Shown here piece by piece: positions 33,864 through 42,279 of a stretch of DNA of 64,000 bases. Location of the stretch: assembly GCA_029339505.1 (NCBI GenBank), contig JAQISU010000026.1, positions 3,236,001 through 3,300,000 of the forward strand, in the 5' to 3' direction. Positions within the stretch are counted from its first letter, which is position 1. Each line of letters begins with the position of its first letter. Source of the stretch: Unio delphinus. Lineage: Eukaryota; Mollusca; Bivalvia; Unionida; Unionidae. The notes below the pieces were generated by a model. That model was given only the letters and a program-made list of their open reading frames with translations. It did no database searches and had not been told where the DNA came from. The translations under genes and the position numbers were made by a program.

Positions 33864-36800
33864 ATGAAGGAATTAGGGAGAACGCCTTCGAAAAATGCTG
33901 ATAAGGAGTTTAAGAGATTATTAAAAATCAATCCTAGATTTAATCTCGATAAACCAAAAAAACGTAACAAACGTCCAATAGACGGAAACATGAAAGAGTT
34001 TAAAAGATTATTAAAAATCAATCCTAGATTTAATCTCGATAAACCAAAAAAACATAACAAACGTCCAATAGACGGAAACATGAAAGAGTTTAAGAGATTA
34101 TTAAAAATCAATCCTAGATTTAATCTCGATAAACCAAAAAAACGTAACAAACGTCCAATAGACGGAAACATGAAAGAGTTTAAGAGATTATTAAAAATCA
34201 ATCCTAGATTTAATCTCGATAAACCAAAAAAACGTAACAAAATCAATCCTAGATTTAATCTCGATAAACCCAAAAAACGTCCAATAGACGGAAACATGAA
34301 AGAGTTTAAGAGATTATTGAAAATCAATCCTAGATTTAATCTCGATAAACCAAAAAAAACGTCCAAGAGAGATTACCCCTGGAAAGATGCTCAATTCAAT
34401 CTCGATATAGCTTCTAATACACCAAAGAATACAATTCTTGATAAAGCCATGATTAGTAAAATCAGAGACTGTTTTAATGAATTCAAGCGTGATGGAGCAT
34501 CTTATTGTTGGTCAACATTTCGAATTGATGGTGTTGTTGATGCTACCATGAATGATGAAAAAGCAGCAGTGATAATTTCACGTGTTGGGGAAAAACGGCA
34601 TTTTTTCCGAATCAAATTCATTATCGAAGTCGATGGCAAATGGATTATTAAGGATAAATTTGAACCAATCCTCAAGAATAAAAAAGCTGTCATTGTGAGT
34701 AGAGATTCCAAACCAGGGATTCTAACCGGCATTGATAAACCATACTACGAAAGATCTTTTCCCGTAACAGCAATGGTTTATGGGATATATCCGTTAAATG
34801 ATAAACCCGATATCGCAAAACTAGCTCCTATGAAATATTCGTCAGGGCTTAATTGTGTAGCAGAACGAATAATAGAACACTTCACAAATGCATCCCGAGG
34901 AAATAAACTAACTGATCTGCGACGTAGGAAAATAACTGAGTGGGAACTGACAGTGAAACAGCATGGTGCAAAGATTTCTGATATAGCTAAATTAGAAACA
35001 TCATTACGATTCCCAATAACCGTTATGACGATAACCGGAGAGGTTTTATACGAACCGAAATATAACAAAAATGGAGCACCAATACAGATTATTGATCATA
35101 ACAAACACGCGTGGACACCTGCGGTAACAATATTTCCACGAGAACGAACCGTGAAATATATCCCTAAGGAGTTCGTCGGGGATGTTTTCTATGAAGAGAA
35201 ATTATTTGATGCTATTCATGCGTTGTGTAAGGATGATCCTGTGTCAGTGTGGTTACTTAGAAGTGATGAAGAATTCGATCAATTTGTAAAACCAAATGGT
35301 GAATTATATCGCGTTGAAGAATTAGATAACAGAATGAGAAAAATCGCTAGTGATTTTTCACCGGAGAATTCCCATGAAAAACTACTCACGGATAGTTTTA
35401 CTATTCCATCAGTGGTAGCTCACTTCGCAAGAGAAAAAAACTCATGGCGTCCAACACGAAGTGATTTTCTCGAGGATGTTAAATTGAGTTGCGTCGAATT
35501 TGGTCATGGAGGACTGTGGAATACGAAATACTCACGTGATGGTATGATTTCAATTGATATATCCGCGTGTTATCCCGGAAGTTTTCTCGGGTATGGGGAA
35601 TGCGCTGAGTACTTCAAACGATTTGGACGCCCCACGCATGAAATGACTCGTGTTGCGATTAATGGACCATTGCCTGATTTTGATTTAACCGGATTCGCTC
35701 GTGTGATATCATTTGAATTAGCTACAGGGCTACATCCGTGTAGTTATGTTTGGCTCGATAGACACCTATCTGAAAAGGCCTGGATGCCAATAGTGCTATT
35801 GAGATATATGATTGATTGTGGTATGCTAATATCGTTGATTGTTTCCGAGGCTATTATATGCTATCGAGCTCAGAAAGAAGTTTGGCTACCACAACCCGAT
35901 CTAGATAGAATAATCAACGAACTACGAAAACAGTTTCCAGATTTCAGTGAAGAAGAAATCATAAATTGGTCTAAGAAGTTATTTGAAATTAAAAAAGAAC
36001 AAGCAAAAGATCTCGGAAGAAGAATAATCGGTAAATTTACCCAGGGTGGACGATACGATAACGCAAAATATTCTTCGCGGTTGATCATAGATGTCGCTGA
36101 ATACGATTTTATTGTAGCGGATTTAATGAAACAGGGAAAACTTGTATCCCGTAAGGATGCTTTTCTATCCAATGGTGAGAAATTAGGTACGGTTGTTACC
36201 TACTGTGATGGATATAATTCCCAGTACACACATTTGAGAAGTTCAATGCTAGCCTATGCTTCTATTAATCTATTTTCGATGATAAATAGATTTCCTAATA
36301 CCGCGGTTAGAGTGGCCACTGATTCGATGTATATACACAATAAGTACAAATCAGCTGTAGCGGCATTCACAGATCCCGAAGAAAATTGGGGGCGTTGGCG
36401 ATTTAAAAAGGAGATGCTACATGAGTATTGTGAATCCGCAGACGTTGCCATGGATGATAAATATATTTGTTGTAACCGTATTGAAATTCAATCAGAATTT
36501 TCTAATGCACCACCGGTATCTGATCCAATATGTAGATACAAGACAGTTTATTTAAACGGTTGTGGTGGGTCAGGAAAGACAACTCGTGCAATTGAATTAT
36601 TTCGTCGTGGAAACGCTAGCGTTTCTAACATGATTGTGCTAACACCGACTCACAGACTCGCCAGAGAGATGATACAACGAGGGGTAAATGCTTGCACTTA
36701 TCACAGCTTCTTTCGATGGAAGGGTGACAAATGGACTCCTGATCGAATGGGTGATAAATTCATTCCTGAAATCATAATCTGGGATGAAATATGCACAGTG

Positions 36801-37409
36801 TCATTAGATGTATTAAAAACATTTCTTGAGTGGTTGTTAAACAAAAACACAAAAGTCGTCATGTGCGGGGATCACGGCCAACCACCACCATTTGTCGGTG
36901 CATCTCCACATGAATGGCTAAAGGGTTTTGTAGACTACTATGAAGAAATCACCACTGATTATAGATCACTTGATGAACGATTACGCGAGTTCAAAGCGCT
37001 AATTAGATTACAACCGGATAGAATCCAATGCGAAATAGCGCGTGAAGTGATTTCAGAAACCCCAATGAATGATTTCTGGGAAACATGGAGACCAAACGAT
37101 TTGATCATTGCAAGTAGAAAAATAGTCAGGGACACACTTCAAATGAAGTTATTTGAATTGCATAAAGAAAAATTTGCAACGCTTCCAGTACCCCTTTGTT
37201 ATAGGCCATCGGATACACGAAAACAGAATATTGAAGTTGATATTCCAGGACAGAGTGAAAAACAAATTCTGGTATTAAATGATATTGTGCTGGTTGATAT
37301 CAATGTCGTTGAAGATGCATTGCGTGCTAATAAATCCCCGTGGACGCTAGGATACGCAGCAACAATACACTCTTCACAGGGATTGACTATATTGAATACA
37401 ATTGTTTAG
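33864..37409 (+). CDS. Family-B-type DNA polymerase fused to SF1 helicase
   Basis: 1,181 codons from ATG 33,864 (upstream codons are open only from GTG). Residues about 14-165 are five tandem copies, one degenerate, of a 30-residue basic unit (KEFKRLLKINPRFNLDKPKK then RNKRPIDGNM). A conserved region of unknown role follows (about 200-450, including LRRRKITEWELTVKQHGAKI). The polymerase core has motif A-like SIDISACYPG (Asp565), a probable motif B region near KDLGRRIIGKF, and motif C RVATDSMYI (Asp820). The SF1 helicase has Walker A GCGGSGKTT (899-907, Lys905), Walker B IIWDE (Asp974-Glu975), CGDHGQPPP (Gln1006) and IHSSQGLT (Gln1172). TAG at 37,407-37,409 then stops it between helicase motifs V and VI. 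I see no clear 3'-5' exonuclease motifs. The fusion would couple strand unwinding to synthesis in element replication. Confidence 0.88.
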   Translation: MKELGRTPSKNADKEFKRLLKINPRFNLDKPKKRNKRPIDGNMKEFKRLLKINPRFNLDKPKKHNKRPIDGNMKEFKRLLKINPRFNLDKPKKRNKRPIDGNMKEFKRLLKINPRFNLDKPKKRNKINPRFNLDKPKKRPIDGNMKEFKRLLKINPRFNLDKPKKTSKRDYPWKDAQFNLDIASNTPKNTILDKAMISKIRDCFNEFKRDGASYCWSTFRIDGVVDATMNDEKAAVIISRVGEKRHFFRIKFIIEVDGKWIIKDKFEPILKNKKAVIVSRDSKPGILTGIDKPYYERSFPVTAMVYGIYPLNDKPDIAKLAPMKYSSGLNCVAERIIEHFTNASRGNKLTDLRRRKITEWELTVKQHGAKISDIAKLETSLRFPITVMTITGEVLYEPKYNKNGAPIQIIDHNKHAWTPAVTIFPRERTVKYIPKEFVGDVFYEEKLFDAIHALCKDDPVSVWLLRSDEEFDQFVKPNGELYRVEELDNRMRKIASDFSPENSHEKLLTDSFTIPSVVAHFAREKNSWRPTRSDFLEDVKLSCVEFGHGGLWNTKYSRDGMISIDISACYPGSFLGYGECAEYFKRFGRPTHEMTRVAINGPLPDFDLTGFARVISFELATGLHPCSYVWLDRHLSEKAWMPIVLLRYMIDCGMLISLIVSEAIICYRAQKEVWLPQPDLDRIINELRKQFPDFSEEEIINWSKKLFEIKKEQAKDLGRRIIGKFTQGGRYDNAKYSSRLIIDVAEYDFIVADLMKQGKLVSRKDAFLSNGEKLGTVVTYCDGYNSQYTHLRSSMLAYASINLFSMINRFPNTAVRVATDSMYIHNKYKSAVAAFTDPEENWGRWRFKKEMLHEYCESADVAMDDKYICCNRIEIQSEFSNAPPVSDPICRYKTVYLNGCGGSGKTTRAIELFRRGNASVSNMIVLTPTHRLAREMIQRGVNACTYHSFFRWKGDKWTPDRMGDKFIPEIIIWDEICTVSLDVLKTFLEWLLNKNTKVVMCGDHGQPPPFVGASPHEWLKGFVDYYEEITTDYRSLDERLREFKALIRLQPDRIQCEIAREVISETPMNDFWETWRPNDLIIASRKIVRDTLQMKLFELHKEKFATLPVPLCYRPSDTRKQNIEVDIPGQSEKQILVLNDIVLVDINVVEDALRANKSPWTLGYAATIHSSQGLTILNTIV
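36611..36624. promoter_or_regulatory. 14-bp palindrome AAACGCTAGCGTTT in the helicase gene
   Basis: Perfect palindrome just after the Walker A codons. Identical copies lie at 31,196-31,209 and 38,046-38,059, and an imperfect one near 27,289-27,303. Its repetition within one 15-kb element suggests a protein-binding site or a constraint. The role is unknown. Confidence 0.45.
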
Positions 37410-37802
37410 ATGGTGGATAATCACATCGAATGGTCGAATTTAGTCTATCTCGCAGTATCCAGAGTACGAAAAATAAATCAACTTCGAAGAGTTGTTTTCG
37501 ATGATAATGACACAACAATGGATGATATTGATGTTAAAATTATTGATAAAAAACTCTCCGGTTACAAACAACAGGACAAAAAAAAACAACGAGAATTTGA
37601 TATTGATGCTAAATTAATAATCACTTTGAAGAAACAACAGAATAATCACTGCGCGAGTTGCAATTGTATAATGCGTTGGCAGTATTCGGATAAGGATCCT
37701 CGCCAATTCACCGTAGACAGAAAAAATAACAATCTCGGTCATGTCAGAAATAATGTGATGTTGACTTGTCTTGAGTGCAATAGACGCAACGGTGCTAGTT
37801 AA
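37410..37802 (+). CDS. Helicase C-terminus plus HNH/zinc domain, in frame after the TAG
   Basis: 130 codons start with ATG directly after the TAG, in the same frame. WSNLVYLAVSRVRKINQLRR supplies SF1 motif VI with its arginines. That motif is missing from the upstream piece, so the two pieces are one ancestral helicase. A lysine/glutamine-rich linker leads to an HNH-type zinc site: HCASC (Cys81, Cys84), FTVDRKNNNLGHVRNN (Asp103, His111) and TCLECNRRNG (Cys120, Cys123). A separate protein made from this ATG would be a helicase fragment with an endonuclease domain. It converges on the integrase gene, overlapping it by 8 bp. Confidence 0.85.
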   Translation: MVDNHIEWSNLVYLAVSRVRKINQLRRVVFDDNDTTMDDIDVKIIDKKLSGYKQQDKKKQREFDIDAKLIITLKKQQNNHCASCNCIMRWQYSDKDPRQFTVDRKNNNLGHVRNNVMLTCLECNRRNGAS

Positions 37803-38757
37803 GACCATGCGGTGGCAATTGAGTATCCTCGGGAATCACTTGTAGTTGTTGTCGAGTAAAACCCCGCTGAGGGGCAGTTGAATCCAGTTTATAGACTGGA
37901 GGTCTACCAGTTGATCGTGTTATACTAGATATCTTATGCGTAGTGACGCTCCTAATAGGATCAGTAGCCCTTTTTCTACCCCCTTCAAGCTCTCCTGGTT
38001 CGTATAAGTACCTCACAATGACACTACTACCAAGAATTGGTTGGGAAACGCTAGCGTTTCTAGGGAAATCTTTTTGTGGTTGTACGGGTATTGACTTCTT
38101 TTTAATCGCGTTGATAGGTTTCATGTTGATTGTTCTAGTAATCTCGTTATTCAGTGCAGTAATCACAGATGGTAATCTTTTAACCCATTCACTGGATCGC
38201 TTTTCTTGAATGAATTCTTTTGCGTATTGATATCCAAATAACCGCTCAGCAATCGTCCGATTAAATCGTTCTACAATGGCCTGATCGCGATGTAGCGCAG
38301 TATGCCCTCGTCGTATGGTGACATTATGATGTTTCATTGTAGATAACACTGCACCCTGAAATTCCTTGCCAGGATCAACTTGTAACAGATTTGGCCAACG
38401 CAGAGGACCTCGTCGATAAATCCTTTCAAATGCAGAAGCGACTTCAGTGGCTGATTTTGTTTTTAACGGTTCTGCTTCTTTGTATCGACTTGCAATATCA
38501 ACTACGGTTAGCGCGTATTTGTAACCACGATCATGTGGCAGAAATAATATATCAGCCTGATGAACTTCATTAGGAGCGGTCACATCAAAATGCGAGAATT
38601 GAATTTGTTTAGGCGGTGGTAGATAAATTTGCCATAGTGCCTGTTTGGATAACCAATTAGCCGCAGTGGTTTTTTTCACTTTTGCAGCGCTAGCGAGTTT
38701 ATTGATTGCAGCGTTACCCCTCCAGTATCCCCTCGGAGAATAATAAATTGATTCCAT
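37795..38757 (-). CDS. Retroviral-type (DDE) integrase
   Basis: 320 codons from ATG 38,757 (the frame is open slightly further only from a GTG). The catalytic triad is visible: Asp69 in HQADILFLP, Asp128 in LLQVDPGKEF and Glu163 in AIVERFNRT, with 34 residues between the last two. The conserved N-terminal block YYSPRGYWRGNAAINKLA and ALWQIYLPPP precede the core. The C-terminal RPPVYKLD...RGFTRQQLQ resembles the small SH3-like tail. It joins the TIR ends to the host chromosome and makes the 6-bp target duplication. I see no defect. A perfect AAACGCTAGCGTTT palindrome lies within the gene at 38,046-38,059. Confidence 0.95.
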   Translation of the reverse strand: MESIYYSPRGYWRGNAAINKLASAAKVKKTTAANWLSKQALWQIYLPPPKQIQFSHFDVTAPNEVHQADILFLPHDRGYKYALTVVDIASRYKEAEPLKTKSATEVASAFERIYRRGPLRWPNLLQVDPGKEFQGAVLSTMKHHNVTIRRGHTALHRDQAIVERFNRTIAERLFGYQYAKEFIQEKRSSEWVKRLPSVITALNNEITRTINMKPINAIKKKSIPVQPQKDFPRNASVSQPILGSSVIVRYLYEPGELEGGRKRATDPIRSVTTHKISSITRSTGRPPVYKLDSTAPQRGFTRQQLQVIPEDTQLPPHGLN

Positions 38758-38761
38758 ATTA

Positions 38762-39279
38762 TTAATTACCAGCACCTAACATCAATTTACTTTTCATAGC
38801 CGATTTTATCAAAAATGAAGACAATTTTTCTTTGAAGGATTTATCAGGAATAGCATTTAACGCATGAATTAATTTCACATCTGCTAGATGCCTGTGTTGC
38901 AGATTGCTGCTTTTATAAGCAACATCATGAAGGTGACAGGCCTTATCAATGGCGTTTATTGGTTCTTCACCGGGGTTGGGTTGATTTTGATTATTGAGTC
39001 TGATATCAAGTCTGGTTCCCGGTCCACAGTAGCTATATCCTGGAAGGTGCTTTTCTCCGGGGTACTTTGCCCATGGGGTTCCAGGGAGCTTTGCCGATTT
39101 GGCTGCGATATCACCTCCTCGTTTTTTTTTAAATCAGATTTCATAGACACAAATCTAAATTTCTTTGTACCACATTGCACGCATTTACCAGAAAGCGCTG
39201 GTCGGTTATTTTTAATTGTAATCGTAGTCAAGTCATCTGTGCCAGTACGCGTTTTACACTTCACACAATATAGATCCAT
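38762..39279 (-). CDS. Zinc-ribbon (DUF5679-like) protein joined to phospholipase A2 domain by a -1 frameshift
   Basis: From ATG 39,279 the first about 53 codons give a two-CxxC zinc ribbon (DLYCVKCKTRTGT, GKCVQCGTKKFRFV). The zero frame would run on as low-complexity sequence to a stop at 38,956. The -1 frame is open from 39,120 to TAA 38,762 and encodes a clear PLA2 domain: HLPGYSYCGPGTRLD (calcium-loop type) and AIDKACHLHDVAYKSS with the catalytic His-Asp. The switch fits a T_TTA_AAA and A_AAA_AAC slippery run at 39,121-39,133. Related elements, from memory, encode both domains in one frame. Either this is programmed frameshifting or an indel in the A9 run. PLA2 may help particles cross membranes, as in parvoviruses. 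Confidence 0.82.
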
Positions 39280-39284
39280 AATTT

Positions 39285-39956
39285 ATGTATAGAAATATGG
39301 ATATAATTGATTTTTCAGCGACTAAAACAAGAGAACCAATTAAGCATCATGCAGCGCTACCAAACTCTATCCGGATGATTATAATCGGGCCATCTGGATC
39401 CGGTAAAACGCAATTGTTGCTCAATTTAATAATGAGATGGATGAAGTGGGATAAGTTGTATTTAATTGCCCCTAGCGTAGATGATCAACGATGTTATGAA
39501 GTGTTAAAGGATTTTAACGAGAATGCATCAGAAATTAAGGGTGAGAACGCCATTGATTTTATAACCGATATCGATGAAGCACCGAGTATTGATGATATTG
39601 ATGGAGATATTAACAATTTAGTCGTATACGACGATATAATGTTGGATAAACAAAAGAATCCTGCTAGAATATTTTCCCGTGGGCGTCACAAAAACACTGA
39701 CGTGATATATGTCACTCAACGCTACACTCAGGTTCCAAAAGTCATCAGAGATAACTGCAATTTATTGTCTGTATTCAACGGAGTTGATACTCATACGCTA
39801 CGAAATATTTGGCAGACATGGTGTTCTGATATGGACTTCAATCAATTTAGAGATTTCTTTAGTCATGCTCAGTCGACTCCGCACGGATTCGCAACAATAA
39901 ATTTACATGATCCTCGGACACGATATCGTATCGGACTGGATCAAATATTCGGTTAA
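39285..39956 (+). CDS. FtsK/HerA-type genome packaging ATPase (A32-like)
   Basis: 223 codons from ATG 39,285. ATG 39,297 is equally plausible. Walker A is GPSGSGKT (35-42), Walker B is NNLVVYDDIM (Asp116, Asp117), and the sensor-like VTQRYTQVPKVIRDNCNL has Gln145. The length and motif order match the packaging ATPase of Polintons and nucleocytoplasmic-type viruses, which pumps the DNA into the capsid. It is divergent from the zinc-ribbon/PLA2 gene with a 5-bp gap between ATGs, and it ends 16 bp before the right TIR. No disruption is seen. Confidence 0.95.
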   Translation: MYRNMDIIDFSATKTREPIKHHAALPNSIRMIIIGPSGSGKTQLLLNLIMRWMKWDKLYLIAPSVDDQRCYEVLKDFNENASEIKGENAIDFITDIDEAPSIDDIDGDINNLVVYDDIMLDKQKNPARIFSRGRHKNTDVIYVTQRYTQVPKVIRDNCNLLSVFNGVDTHTLRNIWQTWCSDMDFNQFRDFFSHAQSTPHGFATINLHDPRTRYRIGLDQIFG

Positions 39957-39972
39957 AATCGTAAAAGAATTA

Positions 39973-40222
39973 TTAACCCAGAACTGAAAACTTGTAGCAG
40001 CAGAGAGGGTGGATGACAACAAGTTGCGACCAAAATTGATTAAAAAATCGTTTCATTTTTTTAGTTAAAATGATTTCGTAGGGAGATTTCAATCAATTTT
40101 TTGTCTGAAAACGTTGTAGGGTTCGCCTTTTTTTGGTTAAAATAAGATTATAAGACGGCTCGGTTTAGGATTTCAATCAAATTTTGTCTGAAAACGTTGT
40201 AGGATTCACCCTCTCTGCTGCT
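39973..40222. repeat. Right terminal inverted repeat of the Polinton
   Basis: Inverted copy of 25,012-25,262. The inner copy of the terminal 16-mer is at 39,996-40,011 and the outer one is at 40,207-40,222. TATGAA follows at 40,223-40,228. Confidence 0.97.
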
Positions 40223-40228
40223 TATGAA

Positions 40229-42060
40229 TTAATTTGTTGTTACATGTGAACCACCTTATTTTTTAAAAACAGCTCAAATTTTAGAACATGATTATTTTAT
40301 AGACTTATGTGATATCATGAGCATATGCCTCTTACACCATATCATATACATTTTTAAAATCAATTGCAATTTTATGTTTTTCAAAAATGTATATCCATGG
40401 TATTATCAGATCATAAATGTAACTGAAAATTTGTGAATATTTTGGCCAAAAAGGAGGCATTATAGTACCTACCCCTTTAAACAAATGCTGCTCCTAAGTG
40501 TGACCATAGTACTGAACATTTTCATCTTTCAGTCCTTGAAATGTGTATTATTCATGGTGCAGTTGAGACAAAGTATAATTATAATCAAGAAATAAAAGAG
40601 AAGGAAAACAACTGTTACCAGACAATGGCTAATGTGACAGTTTTACATTTTACCTTAACGTGACTTTCATTAAAATGGGGCAAACAAAATGCATTTCACT
40701 GGACACATTACTGAATCAATATATGTAGGAGGGATTAACTAGCCAAAAGTGAAGCCAAAAATAGGGATCTGAGAAGCAGGTGTTTTGGGACAAGAATCCA
40801 ATGGTAAGGCCAAGGACAGCAATTTGGGATTGAAATCCAGAACAAAGACAAGAAAAGTAAGGCAGAGCCAAAAACCATGCTGTATTTAAAAGCTTATAAT
40901 TCATGGCTTACAAACCAACACTAGGATTCAGAAGCCTTGTTTTGCAAACAGATGAAGCAGAACAAGCAGGTTATCTGCAAACTAATCCAATACCCAAGCT
41001 GCTGCAAGACTTGGAACAATTTAAGGGATGTATTGTTTAATTATTAAAATGCAAACTTGAAAAAAGCAGACATCAAGGGTGGGGAGGGGATGGGAGTGTG
41101 TAAAGGTTGAATAATGTTGACCTTGTTCAACTGTTTGACCCGAGGATGAAATCCTTTGACAACTGCATCTAACAATACACTGCTTATTTGAAAAGAAAAT
41201 TCTGACATTGTATTAATGATGTATGGATTAAATATAGCTGTATTGGAAACCAACTATGGCTAAGTAAACCTTTTCGTTGTTCAATCATCACTGTCAAATT
41301 TCCAGTACTATATTGTACTCAGACTAGTGGAAGAATTCAAGGTGTATATACATATACAAAACTGGCTCAAAAATGCATGAAACCAAGATTATGATTGGCT
41401 TACCTAATATGAAAGTGTTTGAAGGACATAATCACCAAATCATGTTTCAGTTCTTTCAAGAATATACTAGTGTAGTATTAAAATCAGATTTATCACAGTG
41501 CATGTTGTTTCTTAGCATAAATTCAGACTATTATGTATTTAGTATTTAAATAAATTCTGTATCAACAAATCAGGAAGAAGCAAGAGAAATTTTTAAAAAT
41601 TCTAAATACTAACAAAAACACTTTCAGCAAAGCTGTATTAAGATTTTCTTTGCATTATCTTCAAGGGCAGAATTTTACAACACCGAATTCATTATCAATA
41701 TTTAATTCCTCACAGACATTTCTAACTGTACTCTGATCCAAAACATTTTTATTCCAGAAGATTTTCAAAGAAGAATATAAACCAATAATCTACTGCAGAT
41801 GTTGATGTTTTTCTTTCTAACACTATTTAACACTGTTACTAAATTATCCTCATTTACTGTCTAGATATACTTTAGGTAATCTAGAAATAATATTTTTCAA
41901 TACCTTCATTCACAGGGCGATATAGCTCCGAAACCTAAATTACTGAATTGATATCATTCAAAATTTTATTGATATATCCACAAATGTACTGTCATAATTC
42001 ATCTGTTTTTCTTTATCATCTCATGAGGATTACAGATAAAATCCATAGTTGAGACTTTTG
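40229..42060. other. Host DNA right of the Polinton; no gene seen
   Basis: AT-rich. At 40,440-40,478 it holds TTGGCCAAAAAGGAGGCATT and GTACCTACCCCTTT, the inverted partner of AAAGGGGTAGGTAC at 19,851-19,864. No conserved coding sequence was found on either strand. Confidence 0.4.
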
Positions 42061-42071
42061 ACTTTTAAATC

Positions 42072-42270
42072 AGGAAGACATGGTAGCTCAGCTGGTAGAG
42101 CATGGGATTCATAATCCATCAGTTTTAGGTACGATACCAGACCAGTACAGACTGATTGCTTTTGTGTGTTCTTAGGAAAGGTACTTCAGTCCCATTTCCT
42201 GATCACAATATAGCCAATAATGCATTAAAAATGCTGTTAAAACCAACAAAAAACAAAACAATGGACTGTG
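42072..42270 (+). mobile_element. tRNA-derived SINE-like element
   Basis: GTAGCTCAGCTGGTAGAGCA is a clear tRNA A-box region. A CAT in the anticodon position follows, and GGTACGATACC resembles a degraded B-box. The body GGAAAGGTACTTCAGTCCC and an A-rich end follow. It is not a working tRNA, because the acceptor stem does not pair and the B box is mutated. The borders are approximate. Confidence 0.6.
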
Positions 42271-42279
42271 AAAAAATGA

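Larger units (their letters stand above)
25012..40222. mobile_element. Polinton/Maverick (adintovirus-like) element, complete
   Basis: A 15.2-kb self-synthesising, virus-like DNA transposon. Evidence: 250-bp terminal inverted repeats beginning AGCAGCAGAGAGGGTG, and a TATGA(A) target duplication (25,007-25,012 and 40,223-40,228). The A at 25,012 can be counted as element or as duplication, and the 6-bp reading fits Polintons. A full gene set is present: family-B-type polymerase, retroviral-type integrase, FtsK/HerA-type packaging ATPase, adenain-like protease, major capsid protein and small virion-type proteins. Both genomic ends are intact and the TIR copies differ by about one base, which implies a young insertion. 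Three in-frame stops, a frameshift and an internal duplication suggest it is nonetheless not fully functional. It is inserted in host repeat-rich DNA, about 10 kb upstream of the nearest slo exon. Confidence 0.97.

Noticed and set aside
33857..34366. Minus-strand frame opposite the replicase N-terminus
   Set aside because: It is the antisense shadow of the 90-bp repeats in the replicase gene.
37410..37802. Independent small helicase/HNH gene
   Set aside because: It begins directly after the TAG in the same frame and supplies the missing helicase motif VI, so it is the C-terminus of the replicase.
42072..42150. Functional tRNA gene (CAT anticodon position)
   Set aside because: The acceptor and T arms do not pair and the B box is mutated. 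A SINE-like body follows.
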